From Candidatus Cloacimonadota bacterium (GTDB lineage: Bacteria; Cloacimonadota; Cloacimonadia; Cloacimonadales; TCS61), in assembly GCA_030638385.1 (NCBI GenBank), contig DAOWES010000088.1, positions 1-18,543 on the forward strand: a stretch of DNA of 18,543 nucleotides, written 5' to 3'. Position numbers and translations under genes: made by a program. Position 1 is the stretch's first letter; each line of letters opens with the position of its first letter. The notes under the pieces were generated by a model that made no database searches, was not told where the DNA came from, and worked only from the letters and a program-made list of their open reading frames with translations. This document shows, in pieces, positions 6,848-14,760 of this stretch.

Positions 6848-6867
6848 CACTCACAACTTTGTGAGTG
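6848..6867 (-). promoter_or_regulatory. Intercistronic hairpin before the NusG paralogue
   Basis: A perfect 9-bp inverted repeat CACTCACAA-CT-TTGTGAGTG lies between the UDP-sugar dehydrogenase stop and the NusG-paralogue start. On the transcribed strand the stem is followed by TCTTGTCTTTT, so it could act as a weak terminator or attenuator, or as an RNA stabiliser. It also covers an alternative GTG start. Function inferred from structure only. Confidence 0.5.
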
Positions 6868-6901
6868 CCCTATTTATATAATATCTTTATTTCCTAATCT
6901 C

Positions 6902-8200
6902 TTACATTCTCACTAAATTATCTGCTTTGATTCCATCGCATGCCAAACGAGTATCTAATACCAGTTTTGAACGTTTTACGATATCTTTATAATCATAGAT
7001 TTTGTGATCTGTAACAATAACTATGGCATCATAATCTTCGATCTTATCAAGACCAACAGATGTGTAATGTTTATCATTAAGCTCATTATGGAATTTTGGT
7101 ACGTGTGGATCATTATAATCAAAACCTGCATCATGATCTTCTAAAAGGCAGATCAGATCTTGAATTGGAGATTCACGCATATCTTCAATATCTCGTTTAT
7201 AGGCAGCACCAAGGAGTAATATTTTAGATTTAGAAAGTGCGAGACCTCTTTTATTAAGGAGTTTTGACAATTTTGTAATCACAAATGAAGGCATTTCATT
7301 ATTTATTTCTCCGGCAAGTTCGATAAGGCGAGTATGATATCCATATTCGCGAGCTTTCCAAGTAAGGTAGAAAGGATCCAGAGGAATACAGTGTCCACCA
7401 ATACCAGGACCCGGGTAGAAAGCCATGAAGCCATAAGGTTTAGTTTTAGCTGCTTCGATTACTTCCCAAACATCAATTCCCATCTTTTCACAAAGAATTG
7501 TCATCTCGTTAGCTAAGGCAATATTGATGTTTCTAAATGTATTTTCATAGATTTTTTCCATCTCTGCCACAGCCGGAGTTGAAACTAGATGAATTGAAGC
7601 ATCCAAAATAGATTCGTAAAAATCTTTTGAGAGTTCATTACATTTTTCAGAAACACCACCAACAACTTTTGGTGTATTATTTGTTTTAAAATCTTTATTA
7701 CCGGGATCAACTCTTTCCGGTGAAAAAGCGATAAAGATATCTTTACCTACTTCGAATCCCTTTTCTTCGAAAGCCGGCACCAAAATTTCTTGAGTTGTAC
7801 CAGGATATGTAGTACTTTCCAAAATAACTAAAGTATCTTTGCTTACATTTTCTGCTAAAGATTTAATAGAAGAACGAATATAAGAAGAATCAGGTTGCTG
7901 ATATTTATCCAATGGAGTAGGAACAGCTACCATAATAACATCACATTCATTCATACATTCATATGATAAAGATGCTGATAACATTTTATTTTCAACTAAT
8001 TGCTTCAATTCGGCATCATCAACATCGCCAATATAATTAACCCCATTGTTAACATTTGTTACTGCATGTTCGCTTACATCTACACCAACTACTTTAAATC
8101 CTTTTCGTGCAACTGTAACTGCCATGGGTAAACCAACATAACCCAAGCCTACAACGCCAATAACAGCTGTTTTTTCTTGAATTTTAGTTTTTAAGTTCAT
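6902..8200 (-). CDS. UDP-N-acetyl-hexosamine 6-dehydrogenase family protein (WbpA/WecC-like)
   Basis: 432 aa, the family's usual length. It oxidises the C6 hydroxyl of a UDP-sugar to the uronic acid with two NAD+. The Rossmann motif GLGYVGLP is at 18-25, the second signature PTPLDKYQQPD at about 94-104, and the catalytic Cys271 in GPGIGGHCIPLDP. LGAAYKRDIEDMRESP near 340 is the UDP-binding C-terminal domain. The wording of these motifs fits the WbpA/WecC/TviB group (UDP-GlcNAc or UDP-ManNAc) better than plain UDP-glucose dehydrogenase, but the exact substrate is not readable. GAGGAG lies nine bases before the ATG. It starts 21 bases after ahcY and is followed by the NusG paralogue, suggesting a link to surface polysaccharide. 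Confidence 0.9.
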   Translation of the reverse strand: MNLKTKIQEKTAVIGVVGLGYVGLPMAVTVARKGFKVVGVDVSEHAVTNVNNGVNYIGDVDDAELKQLVENKMLSASLSYECMNECDVIMVAVPTPLDKYQQPDSSYIRSSIKSLAENVSKDTLVILESTTYPGTTQEILVPAFEEKGFEVGKDIFIAFSPERVDPGNKDFKTNNTPKVVGGVSEKCNELSKDFYESILDASIHLVSTPAVAEMEKIYENTFRNINIALANEMTILCEKMGIDVWEVIEAAKTKPYGFMAFYPGPGIGGHCIPLDPFYLTWKAREYGYHTRLIELAGEINNEMPSFVITKLSKLLNKRGLALSKSKILLLGAAYKRDIEDMRESPIQDLICLLEDHDAGFDYNDPHVPKFHNELNDKHYTSVGLDKIEDYDAIVIVTDHKIYDYKDIVKRSKLVLDTRLACDGIKADNLVRM

Positions 8201-8221
8201 TTACTACATCTCCTCTTTATT

Positions 8222-9631
8222 TTAATATCTATAATGTTCTGCTTTATATGGGCCTTCTATTGGCACACCGATATACTCAGATTGTTTCTCGGTTAATTTG
8301 GTCAATTTCACACCCAGTTTCCGTAAATGCAATCCTGCAACTTCCTCGTCAAGCTTTTTAGGAAGCCGATAGACCCCTAGTTCAAATTTCTTTTGCCAAA
8401 GCTCTATTTGAGCGAGCACTTGATTTGTAAACGAATTACTCATTACAAATGAAGGATGTCCGGTAGCATTACCCAAATTCACTAATCTTCCTTCCGATAA
8501 CAATATTATTGAATTTCCTTCTTGAAAATATATTTGATCTACTTGAGGCTTGATATTTACTTTCTGCACTCCGGACAAGTTGTACAATTTTTCAACTTGA
8601 ATTTCGTTATCAAAATGCCCTATATTACATACTATTGCCTGATCTTTCATCTTCTGCATATGCTCTACTCGAATTACATCGCAATTTCCTGTTGCAGTAA
8701 CAAAAATATCAGCTCTTTCAAGTGCAGATTCCAAAGTATTTACTTCAAAGCCTTCCATCGCTGCTTGTAGCGCACATATCGGATCGATCTCGGTGATAAT
8801 TACTCTTGCTCCAAATCCACGCATAGACTGGGCACAGCCTTTACCAACATCACCATAACCACAAATTACCACCAATTTTCCGGCCACCATCACATCGGTA
8901 CCTCGTTTTATACCATCGGCCAATGATTCGCGACACCCATACAGGTTATCGAATTTTGATTTTGTAACTGAATCATTTACATTAATTGCCGGAAATAGAA
9001 GTTCATCCTTTTCTAACATTTGGTATAAACGATGAACTCCGGTAGTTGTCTCTTCTGAAACGCCCTTAATTTTAGCGGAAATATTATTCCATTTATTGGG
9101 TAAATCTTCTAAATCGGTAATAATCAGATCCTGCAAAATTGAGAATTCAGAGCTATCATCTCTTAAGGCTGGTAATACTCCGGTTTCTTCATATGCATCT
9201 TCCAGACGTTTCCCCTCGTGAATAAATAATGTCGCATCACCACCATCATCAATAATTAAATTAGGGCCGCTATTATTTTCAAATGTAAGAGCCTCATTGG
9301 TACACCACCAATAATCGTTGAGAGTTTCTCCCTTCCAAGCAAACACAGGTACACCAGCTTTGGCAATTGCCGCTGCGGCATGATCTTGAGTTGAGAAAAT
9401 ATTGCAACTTGCCCATCTAACATCTGCGCCTAATACTAAAAGCGTTTCAATAAGTACAGCTGTTTGAATGGTCATATGCAAGCTTCCCATTATTTTGGCG
9501 CCCGCTAAAGGTTTCTCTTCTTTATATTTTTCCCTCAATGCCATCAAGCCCGGCATCTCAGTTTCGGCAATGGTAATTTCTTTACGACCAAAATCAGCTA
9601 AATCGATATCCTTAATTTTATAATCGTGCAT
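8222..9631 (-). CDS. ahcY: Adenosylhomocysteinase
   Basis: 469 aa. It reversibly hydrolyses S-adenosylhomocysteine to adenosine and homocysteine, clearing the product inhibitor of methyltransferases. SCNIFSTQDHAAAAIA (75-90), VSEETTTGVHRLY (191-203) and NDSVTKSKFDNLYG (220-233) form the substrate site, with the conserved Lys in SVTKSKFDN. GYGDVGKG at 258-265 binds NAD+. The C-terminal GPYKAEHYRY is diagnostic. I start at ATG 9629-9631 behind GGGGGTG; a TTG 12 bases upstream is in frame but sits in that site. The gene lies directly behind a strong terminator-like hairpin, with only about 10 bases between its U-tract and the start, so expression must come from read-through or from within the pnp transcript. 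Confidence 0.96.
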   Translation of the reverse strand: MHDYKIKDIDLADFGRKEITIAETEMPGLMALREKYKEEKPLAGAKIMGSLHMTIQTAVLIETLLVLGADVRWASCNIFSTQDHAAAAIAKAGVPVFAWKGETLNDYWWCTNEALTFENNSGPNLIIDDGGDATLFIHEGKRLEDAYEETGVLPALRDDSSEFSILQDLIITDLEDLPNKWNNISAKIKGVSEETTTGVHRLYQMLEKDELLFPAINVNDSVTKSKFDNLYGCRESLADGIKRGTDVMVAGKLVVICGYGDVGKGCAQSMRGFGARVIITEIDPICALQAAMEGFEVNTLESALERADIFVTATGNCDVIRVEHMQKMKDQAIVCNIGHFDNEIQVEKLYNLSGVQKVNIKPQVDQIYFQEGNSIILLSEGRLVNLGNATGHPSFVMSNSFTNQVLAQIELWQKKFELGVYRLPKKLDEEVAGLHLRKLGVKLTKLTEKQSEYIGVPIEGPYKAEHYRY

Positions 9632-9641
9632 TTTCACCCCC

Positions 9642-9676
9642 AAAAAAAAATAACGGGAACTTTCGTTCCCGTTATT
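9642..9676 (-). terminator. Rho-independent terminator after pnp, abutting ahcY
   Basis: On the minus strand a perfect 12-bp stem AATAACGGGAAC / GTTCCCGTTATT with a GAAA loop is followed by an uninterrupted T run. It starts 14 bases after the pnp stop. The T run touches the ahcY ribosome site, leaving no space for a new promoter. Confidence 0.88.
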
Positions 9677-9690
9677 TAATTAACATTTAT

Positions 9691-11901
9691 TTAGTATCTT
9701 CTATTTCCACTATCTCTTCGATTGGAACGATTTCTATCATTATCTCGGGGTCTTCTTTCTACGTTTCCTTCTGAAATAGCTCCCTCTTTTGGTTCAGGAT
9801 TTCCTTCCACACCTTTCATAGAAAGTTTTACTTTACCACGATCATAACCGATAACTTTCACATTTACTTCATCATCAAGTTTCACCATATCAGTAACACT
9901 ATTAATTCTTCCGGTATGAAGTTCAGAGACATGAACAAGACCTTCTTTAGTATCGCTCATAAATTTCACAAATGCACCATAAGCTTCGATTCTAGAAACA
10001 GTACCTTTATAAACTGCTCCAATTTCAGCATCTGTTACGATATCTGTGATTATTTTTTTGGCAATATCGATAGATTTTCCATCAGGAGATGAAACATTTA
10101 CTGTTCCGTCATCTTCGATATTAACTTCAGCACCACTAACTTCAATGATATGTTTAATCATCTTACCACCGGAACCAATCACAGCACCAATTTTTTCCGG
10201 ATCGATCTTCATCGATTCGATACGTGGAGCTGTATCTGCAAGTTCAGTACGTGGTTTTGCGATAGTTTCAACAATTTTATCTAAGATATATAATCTTGCT
10301 ATTTTGGCTTTTTCCAATGCAATACCCATGACATCTTTACTGATTCCCTCTATTTTGATATCCATCTGCATTGCAGTAATTCCATCTTCTGTACCGGTTA
10401 CTTTAAAGTCCATATCACCAAGGTGATCTTCCAGTCCCATAATATCTGTAAGAACGCAATATTTATCGCCTTCCATAATAAGTCCATTAGCAATACCTGC
10501 AACCGGCTTCTTAAGCGGTACACCTGCTGCCATCATCGCCAAAGTTGCGCTACATACTGTAGCCATTGAAGAAGATCCGTTTGACTCTAATATTTCAGAA
10601 ACTAAACGAAGTGTATATGGGAAATCATCAACTGATGGGATCATTGGTAATAATGCACGCTCAGCTAATGCTCCGTGACCTAATTCTCTACGTCCGGGGC
10701 CACGCATAAATCCAGCTTCACCAACACTAAATGGAGGGAAGTTATAATGAAGATAGTATGGCTTCTTATACTCTTCACCGATGCCATCAATAATTTGCTG
10801 ATCTCTAGCGGTTCCCAAAGTAACAGTTCCCAAAGATTGAGTTTCACCTCTTGTAAATAAAGCAGAACCGTGAACTCTTGGTAAAATATCAATTTCGCAA
10901 GTAATAGGACGAATATCATCCATCTTTCTACCATCAGCACGATGGTTATTATATAAGATCGCGTGACGAACAGATTTTTTAATCAATTCTTCGTGCGCCT
11001 TCTTAAACATACCTACTTTTTCAGCAAATTCATCTTCTTCCAACTCTTCGGCATATTTTTCAAGCATCTCATTTTTGATTGCTGTGAAGGCATCTGTACG
11101 TGCTTGCTTTCCTAAAATAACTGCAGCTTCTTTAACTTTTGCTTCAAAATCTGCTGTAATTTTTCCCATAATATCTTCAGGAATAAGATCAAGTACAATT
11201 TCCATCTTTTCCTTACCGGCTTCTTTCACAAATTCTTCTTGGAGTTCAACCAATTTCTTAATTGAGTCATGTCCAACATAGATAGCTTCTTTCATTTTTT
11301 CTTCAGAAATTTCATTTGCACCAGCTTCGATCATCACAATTGATGAATGTGTAGCTGCAACAGAAAGTTCCAAATCAGATTCTATTGCTTGGGCAACTGT
11401 TGGATTGATAACAATTTCACCATCAACTAAACCTACACTAATCCCGGAAACAGGTCCGTGAAATGGGATATCGGAAATAGAAAGAGCAGCAGATGCTCCC
11501 AAAATACCCAATACGCCGGGATCATTTTCCCCATCATAAGAGAGCACTGTGATAACCACATGAACTGCGTTACGGAATCCATTTGGGAAAAGTGGTCTAA
11601 TTGGACGGTCAATAAGACGTGCATTCAAAGTTGCATTTGTTGATGGTCTAGCTTCACGTTTAAAAAATCCACCTGGGATTTTACCGGAAGCGTACATTTT
11701 TTCTACATAGTCAACTGTTAATGGGAAAAAGTCTGTTCCCTCTCTTGCTTCTTTGGAAGCTGTAGCAGTTACTAATACAGCTGTATCGCCATAAGTAATA
11801 TAAACTGAGCCATTGGCTTGTTTAGCCATTCTTCCGGTTTCCATTGTTAATGTTCTACCGGCAATTTCTACTGATTTTTTAATAATGTTAAAATTATGCA
11901 T
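9691..11901 (-). CDS. pnp: Polyribonucleotide nucleotidyltransferase (PNPase)
   Basis: 736 aa. A phosphorolytic 3'-5' exoribonuclease active in RNA turnover, normally a trimer. The first RNase PH core is at about 10-145 (GDTAVLVTATASKEAREGTD; RPSTNATLNARLIDRPIRPL). An alpha-helical linker follows at about 240-315. The second core is at about 320-550, with GETQSLGTVTLGT and the catalytic acidic cluster EDHLGDMDFK at 491-500 (D492, D498). A KH domain carries GSGG at 576-579, an S1 domain is at about 625-697 (KGTVSRIEAYGAFVKF), and a short Arg-rich tail ends RDSGNRRY. GGAGA precedes the ATG. It lies downstream of rpsO, the classic arrangement, with its own structured leader between. Confidence 0.97.
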   Translation of the reverse strand: MHNFNIIKKSVEIAGRTLTMETGRMAKQANGSVYITYGDTAVLVTATASKEAREGTDFFPLTVDYVEKMYASGKIPGGFFKREARPSTNATLNARLIDRPIRPLFPNGFRNAVHVVITVLSYDGENDPGVLGILGASAALSISDIPFHGPVSGISVGLVDGEIVINPTVAQAIESDLELSVAATHSSIVMIEAGANEISEEKMKEAIYVGHDSIKKLVELQEEFVKEAGKEKMEIVLDLIPEDIMGKITADFEAKVKEAAVILGKQARTDAFTAIKNEMLEKYAEELEEDEFAEKVGMFKKAHEELIKKSVRHAILYNNHRADGRKMDDIRPITCEIDILPRVHGSALFTRGETQSLGTVTLGTARDQQIIDGIGEEYKKPYYLHYNFPPFSVGEAGFMRGPGRRELGHGALAERALLPMIPSVDDFPYTLRLVSEILESNGSSSMATVCSATLAMMAAGVPLKKPVAGIANGLIMEGDKYCVLTDIMGLEDHLGDMDFKVTGTEDGITAMQMDIKIEGISKDVMGIALEKAKIARLYILDKIVETIAKPRTELADTAPRIESMKIDPEKIGAVIGSGGKMIKHIIEVSGAEVNIEDDGTVNVSSPDGKSIDIAKKIITDIVTDAEIGAVYKGTVSRIEAYGAFVKFMSDTKEGLVHVSELHTGRINSVTDMVKLDDEVNVKVIGYDRGKVKLSMKGVEGNPEPKEGAISEGNVERRPRDNDRNRSNRRDSGNRRY

Positions 11902-11924
11902 ATATTCTCCATTTTTTTTTATTA

Positions 11925-11991
11925 CAGAGAATCAAAGCAATAGGCCGAAGCCTTGGTTTAGGAGGATTCAGCTTATTGCTAATTAACTCTG
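11925..11991 (-). promoter_or_regulatory. Structured 5' leader of pnp
   Basis: Between the rpsO terminator and pnp, the minus strand can fold into a long hairpin. CAGAG pairs with CTCTG (11987-11991 with 11925-11929), then comes a symmetric 6x6 internal loop, then AGCAATA pairs with TATTGCT (11974-11980 with 11936-11942). An inner AGGC-TTCG-GCCT hairpin (11943-11954 region) caps one side. No T run follows on the coding strand, so it is not a terminator. In E. coli the pnp leader forms a stem cut by RNase III for autoregulation; an analogous role is inferred here. Confidence 0.5.
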
Positions 11992-12011
11992 CGATTTTAG
12001 TTTTTTTGCTT

Positions 12012-12045
12012 GTAATAAAATGAAAAGGGGATTGCTCCCCTTTTC
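12012..12045 (-). terminator. Terminator after rpsO
   Basis: On the minus strand the stem GAAAAGGGG / CCCCTTTTC with a 6-nt loop is followed by ATTTTATT. It begins 17 bases past the rpsO stop. The interrupted T tract suggests partial read-through into pnp. Confidence 0.75.
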
Positions 12046-12062
12046 AAAAGTTTAAACTCAAT

Positions 12063-12332
12063 TTATTTTCTGAGTCCAAGTGCTGCGATAAGTATACGAT
12101 AACGTTCAATATCTTTCTTAGCGATATAATCGAGAAGGCGTCTTCTCTGACCGATAAGTTTTAGAAGGCCTCTTCTTGAATGAAAATCCTTCTTATGGAT
12201 TTTTAAATGTTCCGCGATGTCCAAAATTCTTGATGTTAAAAGTGCAACTTGAACTTCTGGTGAACCAGTGTCTGAATCATGGAGTTTAAACTCTGCCATG
12301 ATAGCTTGTTTAGCTTCTTTTTCCAATGCCAT
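12063..12332 (-). CDS. rpsO: 30S ribosomal protein S15
   Basis: 89 aa, the standard S15 length. Binds the 16S rRNA central domain early in 30S assembly and contributes to an intersubunit bridge. The family core is present: LHDSDTGSPEVQVALLTSRI (17-36), the KIHKKDFHSRRGLLKLIGQR stretch (44-63) and RRRLLDYI. AGGAG lies six bases before the ATG. It is followed by a hairpin terminator and then pnp, the widespread rpsO-pnp order. Confidence 0.97.
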   Translation of the reverse strand: MALEKEAKQAIMAEFKLHDSDTGSPEVQVALLTSRILDIAEHLKIHKKDFHSRRGLLKLIGQRRRLLDYIAKKDIERYRILIAALGLRK

Positions 12333-12355
12333 GCATTTCTCCTATAAGTTTATTC

Positions 12356-12472
12356 CTAATGATAAAAGCAATTTGCAGTATCACAGGTTGGACAAATCAA
12401 ATTCCATCCATTTCTTTGTAAAGCAATTTTTTCTAAAACTAAAATCAATTTCTCGCTATTTTTAATTTCCAT
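12356..12472 (-). CDS. Possible 38-aa CxxC peptide upstream of rpsO
   Basis: ATG 12470-12472 opens a 38-codon frame ending TAG at 12356-12358, 23 bases before the rpsO start. The N-terminal half is helical (KLILVLEKIALQR) and the C-terminal half reads GWNLICPTCDTANCFYH, with three Cys and a His spaced like a minimal zinc ribbon. An in-frame TAG lies immediately before the ATG, and the ribosome site is weak (GTGAG). It could be a real small zinc-binding or leader peptide, a relic of a zinc-ribbon gene, or a chance frame in AT-rich DNA. Confidence 0.35.
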   Translation of the reverse strand: MEIKNSEKLILVLEKIALQRNGWNLICPTCDTANCFYH

Positions 12473-12759
12473 CTATTTACTCACTTAATTACCTATTCTC
12501 ATGTAACTTATTAATTTCACTTTTAACTCAAAATTTAAAAAAAATATTGATTATAAAAACTAATACGCTTTCTTATTTTCTGGAGTATCATTGAAATAAG
12601 AAGAAAACACTAATTTTAAAGAATTCATATCAATATCAAAATTCAATAAAATACTGGACGGAATTTCGGCACCTTAGAAATCTAGCAATATAATGTTTAA
12701 ATTTTATAAACAAACACAAACCATAAACTACTTGTAATAAAGTAAATGAGGAGATAATT
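12473..12759. other. Divergent intergenic region between rpsO and the DUF1292 gene
   Basis: This AT-rich region must hold the promoters of the minus-strand rpsO block and of the plus-strand DUF1292 gene. A TATAAT at about 12691-12696 could be the -10 box of the plus-strand gene, but no good -35 sits 17 bases before it. No open frame or RNA gene is supported. Confidence 0.4.
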
Positions 12760-13116
12760 ATGAAAAATGAAAATCTTGAAGAAACATTAAACGACGATCA
12801 ATATTTAACTTTAGAATGGGAAGATGGTAGCTCTACAGAGTGCGAAATCATCGACAAATTAGAGTTGGATGGAAAGAACTATATTGCTCTATTACCCAAA
12901 GATGATGATCAAGCAATAATTTTCGCCTACACAGAGATAGATGACGAGATGAAATTAGACAGTGTAGAAGACGAGGAATTTGAAAAAGTATCTGCTAAGT
13001 TTCTCGAAAATCTCGAAGATGAAGGCAATGGATGCAATTGCGATTCAGATCACGAGCATAAAGATGACAACGATAAGGATGAAGACTGTGAATGCGGATG
13101 TGGATGTAGCCACTAA
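12760..13116 (+). CDS. DUF1292 family protein with Cys/His-rich tail
   Basis: 118 aa, very acidic. Residues 14-85 match the DUF1292 (YrzB-like) pattern: YLTLEWEDGSSTECEIID, then GKNYIALLPKDDD, then a strand with acidic turns and EDEEFEKVSAKFLENLED. The role of DUF1292 is unknown. After about residue 88 comes an unusual tail with C92, C94, H98, H100, C110, C112, C114, C116 and H118, separated by a D/K-rich linker, which looks like a metal-binding tail. GAGGAG six bases upstream supports the start. It is a single-gene unit closed by a strong terminator. Confidence 0.85.
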   Translation: MKNENLEETLNDDQYLTLEWEDGSSTECEIIDKLELDGKNYIALLPKDDDQAIIFAYTEIDDEMKLDSVEDEEFEKVSAKFLENLEDEGNGCNCDSDHEHKDDNDKDEDCECGCGCSH

Positions 13117-13133
13117 ATTATAATATAATTTCG

Positions 13134-13159
13134 AAAGCCCACTTTTGTGGGCTTTTTTT
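13134..13159 (+). terminator. Terminator after the DUF1292 gene
   Basis: AAAGCCCAC-TTTT-GTGGGCTTT forms a perfect 9-bp stem with a TTTT loop, followed by more T, 17 bases past the stop codon. Confidence 0.92.
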
Positions 13160-13360
13160 GTTTTCTCAAACAATGATGAACTCGCAAAAAGAGAAGTTTG
13201 TCATTCAACGGCTCAATTCAACTAGCGATATCAAAATTCAAAGCCATTTTTCACTTTCCATATTTTAACCTGCAAACAATTGAAAACTATAACTATAAAA
13301 TTAACTTTTCAGTGCTTTTTTATCAAAAAAATCTGCCTACACTAACAGACTCTTTTTCAA

Positions 13361-13389
13361 TTGACATAAAACTTTGAAAAAAAAACATG
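13361..13389 (+). promoter_or_regulatory. Possible gcvPA promoter
   Basis: A perfect -35 TTGACA at 13361-13366 lies about 60 bases before the gcvPA start. The hexamer 17 bases later (AACATG) is a poor -10, so the call is weak. No glycine-riboswitch-like fold was seen in 13160-13422. Confidence 0.3.
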
Positions 13390-13422
13390 TGTCAAAAATA
13401 ATAAAGAAAAAGGAGCTCATCT

Positions 13423-14760
13423 ATGCCTTTTATTTCCAATACAGATGAACAACGTCAACAAATGTTAAAGGAAATCGGAGTTGAAAAATTTTCCGACTTA
13501 CTTGTACATATCCCATCCAAATTTATTCAAAAACACCATATAGATATGGATGAACCACTTTCCGAGCTGGAACTATCAAGAAAAGTTGCCAAACTTGCCA
13601 GTAAAAATATTGCAGATGCAAATTCATTTCTAGGTGGTGGAATTTACGATCATTTTATTCCGGCAGCAGTTGATCATATCATATTAAAACCGGAATTCCA
13701 CACAGCATACACTCCTTATCAGGCCGAAGTTAGCCAAGGAACTCTGCAATACATTTATGAATATCAAACATTAATCTGTGAACTTACCGGAATGGATATA
13801 TCTAACGCCGGCATGTATGATGGAGCAACTGCTTCGGCAGAAGCTATCCTGATGGCAGTGAGAAAAACCAAAAAGAATAAAGCTATTATTGCCGGAACTT
13901 TAAATCCAAAATATCTGGCAGTAATTAAAGCTTACACTGAAGGAATTGGTGTAAAACTTGAAATAATCGACAATAAAGACGGAGTTGTAGATTTGGAAGC
14001 TTTAAAAGCGACAGTAGACAATGATACAGCTTGCGTTTTAGTGCAAACTCCAAATTTCTTGGGAAATCTTGAAGATATGTTTGCGATTGAAGAGATTACT
14101 CACTCATCCAAAAAAGCGCTGCTTATTGTAGCGGTGGATCCAATTTCATTACAATTGCTAAACTCTCCTAAAGAGTATAAGGCAGATATTGTACTTGGAG
14201 AAGGACAAGCTCTGGGTAATGCGATGAACTTTGGTGGACCATTATTTGGCTTTCTTGCCACAACCTCAAAGCTCACCAGATCGATACCGGGCAGAATTGT
14301 AGGAGCAACTTTGGATGCTGACGGAAATAGAGCTTATACGCTTACTTTACAAGCGAGAGAGCAACATATTCGTCGCGCTAAAGCTACTTCAAATATTTGT
14401 TCAAACGATGCACTTTGCGGTTTAGCGGCAACAGTATATATGAGTTTAATGGGAAAAGATGGCTTACATCAAGTTGCTGAATACTCTGCAACAAAAGCTC
14501 ATTATTTGGCTGAGGAAATTTCCAAAATAGATGGTTTTGAATTAGCCTTTGAGCAACCATTCTTTAAGGAATTCGCCATAAAAACTCCCGTTTCTCCTGC
14601 AGAAATAATTAATAAACTTGAAGCTAAAAAAATCTTCCCGGGAATTGATTTGGCAAGATTCGGACATGAAAACTTACTTCTAATTGCGGTTACGGAAAAG
14701 AAGAGCAAAGAGGAAATGGACGAACTTGTTTCTGCACTAATGGAGGTAACAAATGACTAA
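13423..14760 (+). CDS. gcvPA: Glycine dehydrogenase (decarboxylating) subunit 1
   Basis: 445 aa. The N-terminal half of the split P-protein of the glycine cleavage system, which decarboxylates glycine and passes the aminomethyl group to the lipoyl arm of GcvH. SFLGGGIYDHFIPAAVDHI (68-86), FHTAYTPYQAEVSQGTLQ (92-109), SNAGMYDGATASAEA (127-141) and GRIVGATLDADGNRAYTLTL (290-309) are family signatures. It lacks the PLP lysine, which is carried by the partner. AGGAG lies seven bases upstream of the ATG. The 3' end overlaps gcvPB by 8 bases, so the two subunits are translationally coupled. Confidence 0.96.
   Translation: MPFISNTDEQRQQMLKEIGVEKFSDLLVHIPSKFIQKHHIDMDEPLSELELSRKVAKLASKNIADANSFLGGGIYDHFIPAAVDHIILKPEFHTAYTPYQAEVSQGTLQYIYEYQTLICELTGMDISNAGMYDGATASAEAILMAVRKTKKNKAIIAGTLNPKYLAVIKAYTEGIGVKLEIIDNKDGVVDLEALKATVDNDTACVLVQTPNFLGNLEDMFAIEEITHSSKKALLIVAVDPISLQLLNSPKEYKADIVLGEGQALGNAMNFGGPLFGFLATTSKLTRSIPGRIVGATLDADGNRAYTLTLQAREQHIRRAKATSNICSNDALCGLAATVYMSLMGKDGLHQVAEYSATKAHYLAEEISKIDGFELAFEQPFFKEFAIKTPVSPAEIINKLEAKKIFPGIDLARFGHENLLLIAVTEKKSKEEMDELVSALMEVTND

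Noticed and set aside
6828..6854. GTG start extending the NusG paralogue by nine codons
   Set aside because: The GTG lies in a hairpin arm without a ribosome site, whereas the ATG at 6827 has AAGGA in front.
9632..9690. SAH riboswitch before ahcY
   Set aside because: The 59-base gap is filled by a simple perfect terminator hairpin; there is no room for an SAH aptamer.
10046..10426. Plus-strand open frame of 126 codons inside pnp
   Set aside because: Antisense shadow of the conserved KH and core region of PNPase; no start signal and no domain.
13160..13422. Glycine riboswitch before gcvPA
   Set aside because: Looked for because gcv genes often carry one. The AT-rich leader shows no tandem aptamer-like stems or terminator pairing.
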